Shown here one piece after another: positions 61,124-64,000 of a stretch of DNA of 64,000 nucleotides. The notes beneath the pieces are model-generated. The model was not told where the DNA came from. It worked only from the letters and a program-made list of their open reading frames with translations, and made no database searches. The DNA comes from Paractinoplanes brasiliensis (GTDB taxonomy: Bacteria > Actinomycetota > Actinomycetes > Mycobacteriales > Micromonosporaceae): positions 62,001 to 126,000 of the forward strand of contig NZ_SNWR01000001.1 in the NCBI RefSeq assembly GCF_004362215.1, read 5' to 3'. A program made the translations under genes and the position numbers. Position 1 is the stretch's first letter. Every line of letters begins with the position of its first letter.

Positions 61124-61911
61124 ACCTGAACGAAGCACTGCGGGACGCAGCGGAGTCCCTGCCACCACGCGTCGCCGGGCCGCGGGCTCAAGCCCTGCTC
61201 GACAGCATCGTCGCCTCGCCTTCGCCGGCCCCCGCACCCCGGGCCGGCCGGCGTCCGCGCAGGGTCGCCGTCGCCGTCCTCGCCGCCCTCACCGCCACCG
61301 CGGGCGTTTTCGTGCTGCCGTCGTTGCGCTCCGAGGCGGCGTACGCGTCCTGGAGCCCCCAACCCGTCGCGCTCACCGCCGCCGACGAACGCGCGCTGGC
61401 CGACAGCTGCGTCACCCGCGTACGGGACCAGTACCACTACAGCGAGGCCAACCCCGCGGCTCGTGTCGTCCGCGGCGAACGCCGGGGCGACTACGCCTTC
61501 CTCAACGTCGTCACCCCCGGGTGGGCGGCGCTGTGCTTCCGCGACCGCGACGGCGCACTGGCCAACTCCAGCATCATGATGGACCCCGTCGGCGGGCCGG
61601 CCCTGGGCCGCGCCGGCATCGAACTGCAGGGCTGGCCCCAGATGCGTACGGAGGAAGGCTTCTGCCGCCTCCTGGCCGGCCGGGTCGGTTCCCAGGTCGT
61701 CGCCGTCGGCATCACCATCCACAACAGCGCCCGCACCGACAGCGAAACCGTCCGGGCCACCGTCGACGACGGCTACTTCCTGGCCTGGTATCCGGAACCG
61801 GCCGCAGACGCCGACACCAACTCCACCACGCTCACCCTGACCTTGACCGACGGCACCACTGTGGATGGACTGTCGGCCCGCCGCCTGATGGAGGCCCCCC
61901 GCCTGAAGTGA
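61120..61911 (+). CDS. Single-pass membrane protein, putative regulator of the overlapping sigma factor
   Basis: Predicted 263 residues, ATG overlapping the sigma stop (ATGA). The short N-terminal cytoplasmic part (MNLNEALRDAAESLPPRVAG) is positioned like an anti-sigma domain but lacks the HxxxCxxC zinc motif. A membrane helix spans about 48-68 (VAVAVLAALTATAGVFVLPS). The outer 190 residues contain four Cys (SCVTRV, ALCFRD, GFCRLL) and end TVDGLSARRLMEAPRLK. I do not recognise the outer domain. Gene position suggests an anti-sigma role. Confidence 0.85.
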   Translation: MNLNEALRDAAESLPPRVAGPRAQALLDSIVASPSPAPAPRAGRRPRRVAVAVLAALTATAGVFVLPSLRSEAAYASWSPQPVALTAADERALADSCVTRVRDQYHYSEANPAARVVRGERRGDYAFLNVVTPGWAALCFRDRDGALANSSIMMDPVGGPALGRAGIELQGWPQMRTEEGFCRLLAGRVGSQVVAVGITIHNSARTDSETVRATVDDGYFLAWYPEPAADADTNSTTLTLTLTDGTTVDGLSARRLMEAPRLK

Positions 61912-61918
61912 CCCCGCG

Positions 61919-62332
61919 TCATTTGCGGTTCTCGCGGCGGATGACCAGCCGCAGGCCCGACCAGATCTCGTCGATCGCACACACCTTGTTGTCGACCAAC
62001 CCGGTCGGCAGCGCGACCTCGCGAACGACGTCCTCGGTGATGTCCGTGGGCACCTTCGACGCCCGCTTCGGCCAGGCGACCCAGAACCCACCGTCCTGAG
62101 CCATGCCCGCCCTGACCTGGTCGAGGCGGGCAAGCAACTCCTGGCGTTCGGTCACGAACAGCACGATCACGTCGGCCGCGGCGTCAACGGCCAGACCGGA
62201 CACCTGGACGACCCCGGCAGGCAGGCCATCAAGAGCGCCCGCGAAACTGGCCGGCGCGTCGAGCAACACGACCCGGTGCCCCGGCTTGATGCCAAGCTTT
62301 CGATACAACGGCGTGCCCGAATAACCAGCCAT
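61919..62332 (-). CDS. DUF3052 family protein
   Basis: Predicted 137 residues. It opens MAGYSGTPLYRKLGIKPGHR, includes VVLLDAPASF and GGFWVAWPKRASKVPTDITE, and ends KVCAIDEIWSGLRLVIRREN. This is the full pattern of the small DUF3052 family common in actinobacteria, whose role is not established. It is convergent with the upstream membrane protein, seven bases away. Confidence 0.92.
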   Translation of the reverse strand: MAGYSGTPLYRKLGIKPGHRVVLLDAPASFAGALDGLPAGVVQVSGLAVDAAADVIVLFVTERQELLARLDQVRAGMAQDGGFWVAWPKRASKVPTDITEDVVREVALPTGLVDNKVCAIDEIWSGLRLVIRRENRK

Positions 62333-62582
62333 GTCAACCCTGCTGCCATCGTCGGATACCCGCAGATGGTAGCCGCGTGACCGAGGCCTGCACGCACAGC
62401 CACACCGGCGGAGCCTGGCGGCGCCCGGAAGACCGGGAAGTGAGAGCTGCCGCTCGTCAAGCTCATGGATGAAGATCGTTAAAGTCCGCTGAGCGGGACT
62501 TTAAGGGTTCCTTATCTATCAGCCCGGGTGGGGGCTCGGGTCGATACGTTGACTCGCCACCCCCACACCGAGGAGATCCCCC
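62333..62582. promoter_or_regulatory. Divergent promoter region with a hairpin at 62479-62504
   Basis: This 250-base gap separates the DUF3052 gene and the CAP-domain gene. TTAAAGTCCGC (62479-62489) faces GCGGGACTTTAA (62493-62504), a nearly perfect dyad with one bulge. It is unusually AT-flanked for this genome (TTCCTTATCTATC follows). It may be an operator or an early terminator of the CAP gene. Confidence 0.45.
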
Positions 62583-63353
62583 GTGCCCGCGCATGCCGCC
62601 CGTAGCTTCCGTCCCGTCCTTGTCGCCGCCGTCGCGGTCGGGGTGATCGGGGTCAGCTTCGCCGGCATCGCCGCGGCGCGTTCCTCGTCGGACGAGGGCG
62701 CAGCTCGCGCCTCCGTGGACGCGCCCCTCGACACCACCCCGGGCGCCCCTGAGGAGGAGCCGAGTTTCGCGGCCGAGCCGCTGACGCCCACGTCGTCGGC
62801 GGCCGTCACGCCGTCGGCAAGCAAGCCCGTCGCCACCCCGACGGCGACTGCGAAGCCGACCGCCACCGCCCGGCCGACCCGCACGGTCACGAAGCGCCCG
62901 ACCAGGACCAAGGCGCCGACGACGACCAAGGCCCCGGTGTCCGACGAGACGACGAACCCCCCGTCCGACGACACCGTCTCCGAGGTGATCCGCCTGGTCA
63001 ACGTGGAGCGCAAGGAGGCCGGTTGCGGCTCGCTGACCGGCGAGTCCCGCCTGCACCGCGCGGCCCAGAAGCACTCCGACCGGCAGGCCGACCAGGACAC
63101 CATGTCGCACCAGCTGCCCGGCGAGGCCTCGATGGGCGACCGGGTCACCGCCGAGGGCTACCGCTGGAGCGGTGTCGCCGAGAACGTCGCGGCCGGGTAC
63201 CGCACGCCGGCGGCGGTCATGGACGGCTGGATGAACAGCCCGGGCCACAAGGCCAACATCCTGAACTGCGGCTACAAGAACATCGGCGTCGGTGTGACGA
63301 AGTCCGGCGACGGCACCCTCTACTGGACGCAGAACTTCGCCTCACCGCTCTGA
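62583..63353 (+). CDS. Secreted CAP/SCP-domain protein
   Basis: Predicted 256 residues from a GTG at 62583 with GAGGAGA nine bases upstream. An N-terminal membrane/signal segment spans about 12-32. A Thr/Pro/Ala/Lys-rich wall-spanning linker covers about 40-130 (TATAKPTATARPTRTVTKRP). The CAP domain (about 135-256) has VNVERKEAGCGSL, MSHQLPG, GENVA-type VAENVAAGY, MDGWMNSPGHKANILN and WTQNF. Actinobacterial CAP proteins are extracellular, with proposed lipid- or wall-related roles. Confidence 0.92.
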   Translation: MPAHAARSFRPVLVAAVAVGVIGVSFAGIAAARSSSDEGAARASVDAPLDTTPGAPEEEPSFAAEPLTPTSSAAVTPSASKPVATPTATAKPTATARPTRTVTKRPTRTKAPTTTKAPVSDETTNPPSDDTVSEVIRLVNVERKEAGCGSLTGESRLHRAAQKHSDRQADQDTMSHQLPGEASMGDRVTAEGYRWSGVAENVAAGYRTPAAVMDGWMNSPGHKANILNCGYKNIGVGVTKSGDGTLYWTQNFASPL

Positions 63354-63563
63354 CGGTGTCCGGGCCCGACATCGGCATCCAGCCCATCGTTGCCGCGTGT
63401 CAGGCCCGCTTTCGCCGGCCGAGCGCGACGGGGCTCCCAGGCCCGCGAGCTGCAGGGCGACACCCGCGGCGGCGGAGCGCGGCCCCCGACAGGTTGCGTT
63501 TCGGCGGGCGTCGATGGTTGCATGTGCCGCGGCTGCCCCTCCGGCGCCGGTCGGGAGGGCATC

Positions 63564-64000
63564 ATGCTGGCTGGGCTCGGTCGCGCGATGTATGTCCGGC
63601 GCTTCGTCGTCATCGCCGTGTGGGTGGTGGTGGCGGTGGCCGGCGCGGTGTTCGGTGGCGGCGTCTACGACCGTACGGAGTCAATGGGGACGCTGCCCGC
63701 GGACGCCCCAGCCGCTGTCGCGCAGCACCGCCTGGACGAGCTGGCGCCCGAGGGCGAACGGCTGGTGGCGGTGATCTCGGGCCGCGAGGTCGGTGCGATC
63801 GCGCTCATCAACAGCGTCACCCGGATCGCGTACGAGATCCGCGCCCTGCCCGGTGTGGCCGAGGTCGACGATTCCTACACCACGGGCAACCGGCGGATCT
63901 CCACCGACCAGCGCGCCTCGCTCATCACGGTGGAGTTGCGGCCGGGCCTGAGCGATGACGAGGCGTCACGGGTTGCCGAGCAGGTGAGCGCCGCCCTGCG
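63564..64000 (+). CDS. MMPL-family transporter, N-terminal part (cut by window edge)
   Basis: From the ATG at 63564 (GGGAGGG upstream) the frame runs open to the edge, 145 codons. It starts MLAGLGRAMYVRRFVVIAVW, a first membrane helix, then an outer domain (LPADAPAAVAQHRLDELAPE, LPGVAEVDDSYTTGNRRIST) as in MMPL/RND proteins. It differs in sequence from the MMPL protein at 57-59 kb. The 210 bases before it (63354-63563) hold no gene. Confidence 0.82.
   Translation, partial: MLAGLGRAMYVRRFVVIAVWVVVAVAGAVFGGGVYDRTESMGTLPADAPAAVAQHRLDELAPEGERLVAVISGREVGAIALINSVTRIAYEIRALPGVAEVDDSYTTGNRRISTDQRASLITVELRPGLSDDEASRVAEQVSAAL

Overview
The window is very GC-rich DNA with dense genes, strong third-position GC bias and Shine-Dalgarno-led starts. 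It encodes families typical of filamentous Actinobacteria: a crotonyl-CoA carboxylase/reductase, a class F-type sortase, an RskA-type anti-sigma factor, a DUF3052 protein, a CebR-like LacI regulator, a GH6 cellulase and many one- and two-component regulators. I infer a Micromonosporaceae-like chromosome (for example an Actinoplanes relative). No ribosomal RNA and no complete tRNA is present.

Region 1 (1-25,253, minus strand) is one end of a modular type I polyketide synthase cluster. Transcription runs right to left: a 112-aa protein of unknown function, then a crotonyl-CoA carboxylase/reductase, then one giant PKS frame that stays open from 23529 to the left edge (at least 7,843 codons). Reading it gives a KSQ-AT-ACP loading module and four extension modules: KS-AT-DH-ER-KR-ACP, KS-AT-DH-ER-KR-ACP, KS-AT-KR-ACP and KS-AT-DH-KR-(cut). 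The AT signature motifs are YASH (loading), HAFH (modules 1 and 3) and IAGH (modules 2 and 4). Together with the adjacent reductase they suggest a propionyl-type starter and alternating malonyl and ethylmalonyl extension.

Region 2 (25.3-33.7 kb) flanks the cluster and is rich in gene remains. It holds a frameshifted C-terminal piece of an LmbU-family regulator, a hypothetical gene, an alpha/beta hydrolase-SDR pair divergent from a LysR gene, a tRNA T-arm-like relic, an SRPBCC gene, a decayed membrane-sensor fragment, a secreted GH6 endoglucanase facing a LacI/CebR-type regulator with palindromic operators between them, and a CoA-transferase fragment.

Region 3 (33.7-46.6 kb) is mainly signalling, envelope and stress genes: a GGDEF/EAL protein, a sortase plus DUF4397 surface protein divergent from an ECF sigma/anti-sigma pair, a stand-alone cytochrome oxidase subunit I, a GAF-SpoIIE phosphatase, and a universal stress protein divergent from a P-type cation ATPase. 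A DosR-like box lies between the last two.

Region 4 (46.6-55.2 kb) has an internally deleted acyl-CoA dehydrogenase, an uncharacterised two-gene unit (TerB-like membrane protein plus a 459-aa helical protein), a GH65 phosphorylase, composite gene debris, a short coaD paralogue, a Ser/Thr kinase with in-frame repeats, and a 46-bp tandem repeat array.

Region 5 (55.2-64 kb) has a NarL-type two-component pair, an MMPL exporter divergent from an acyltransferase-3 gene, an ECF sigma gene with an overlapping membrane protein, a DUF3052 gene, a secreted CAP-domain protein and the start of a second MMPL gene at the right edge.
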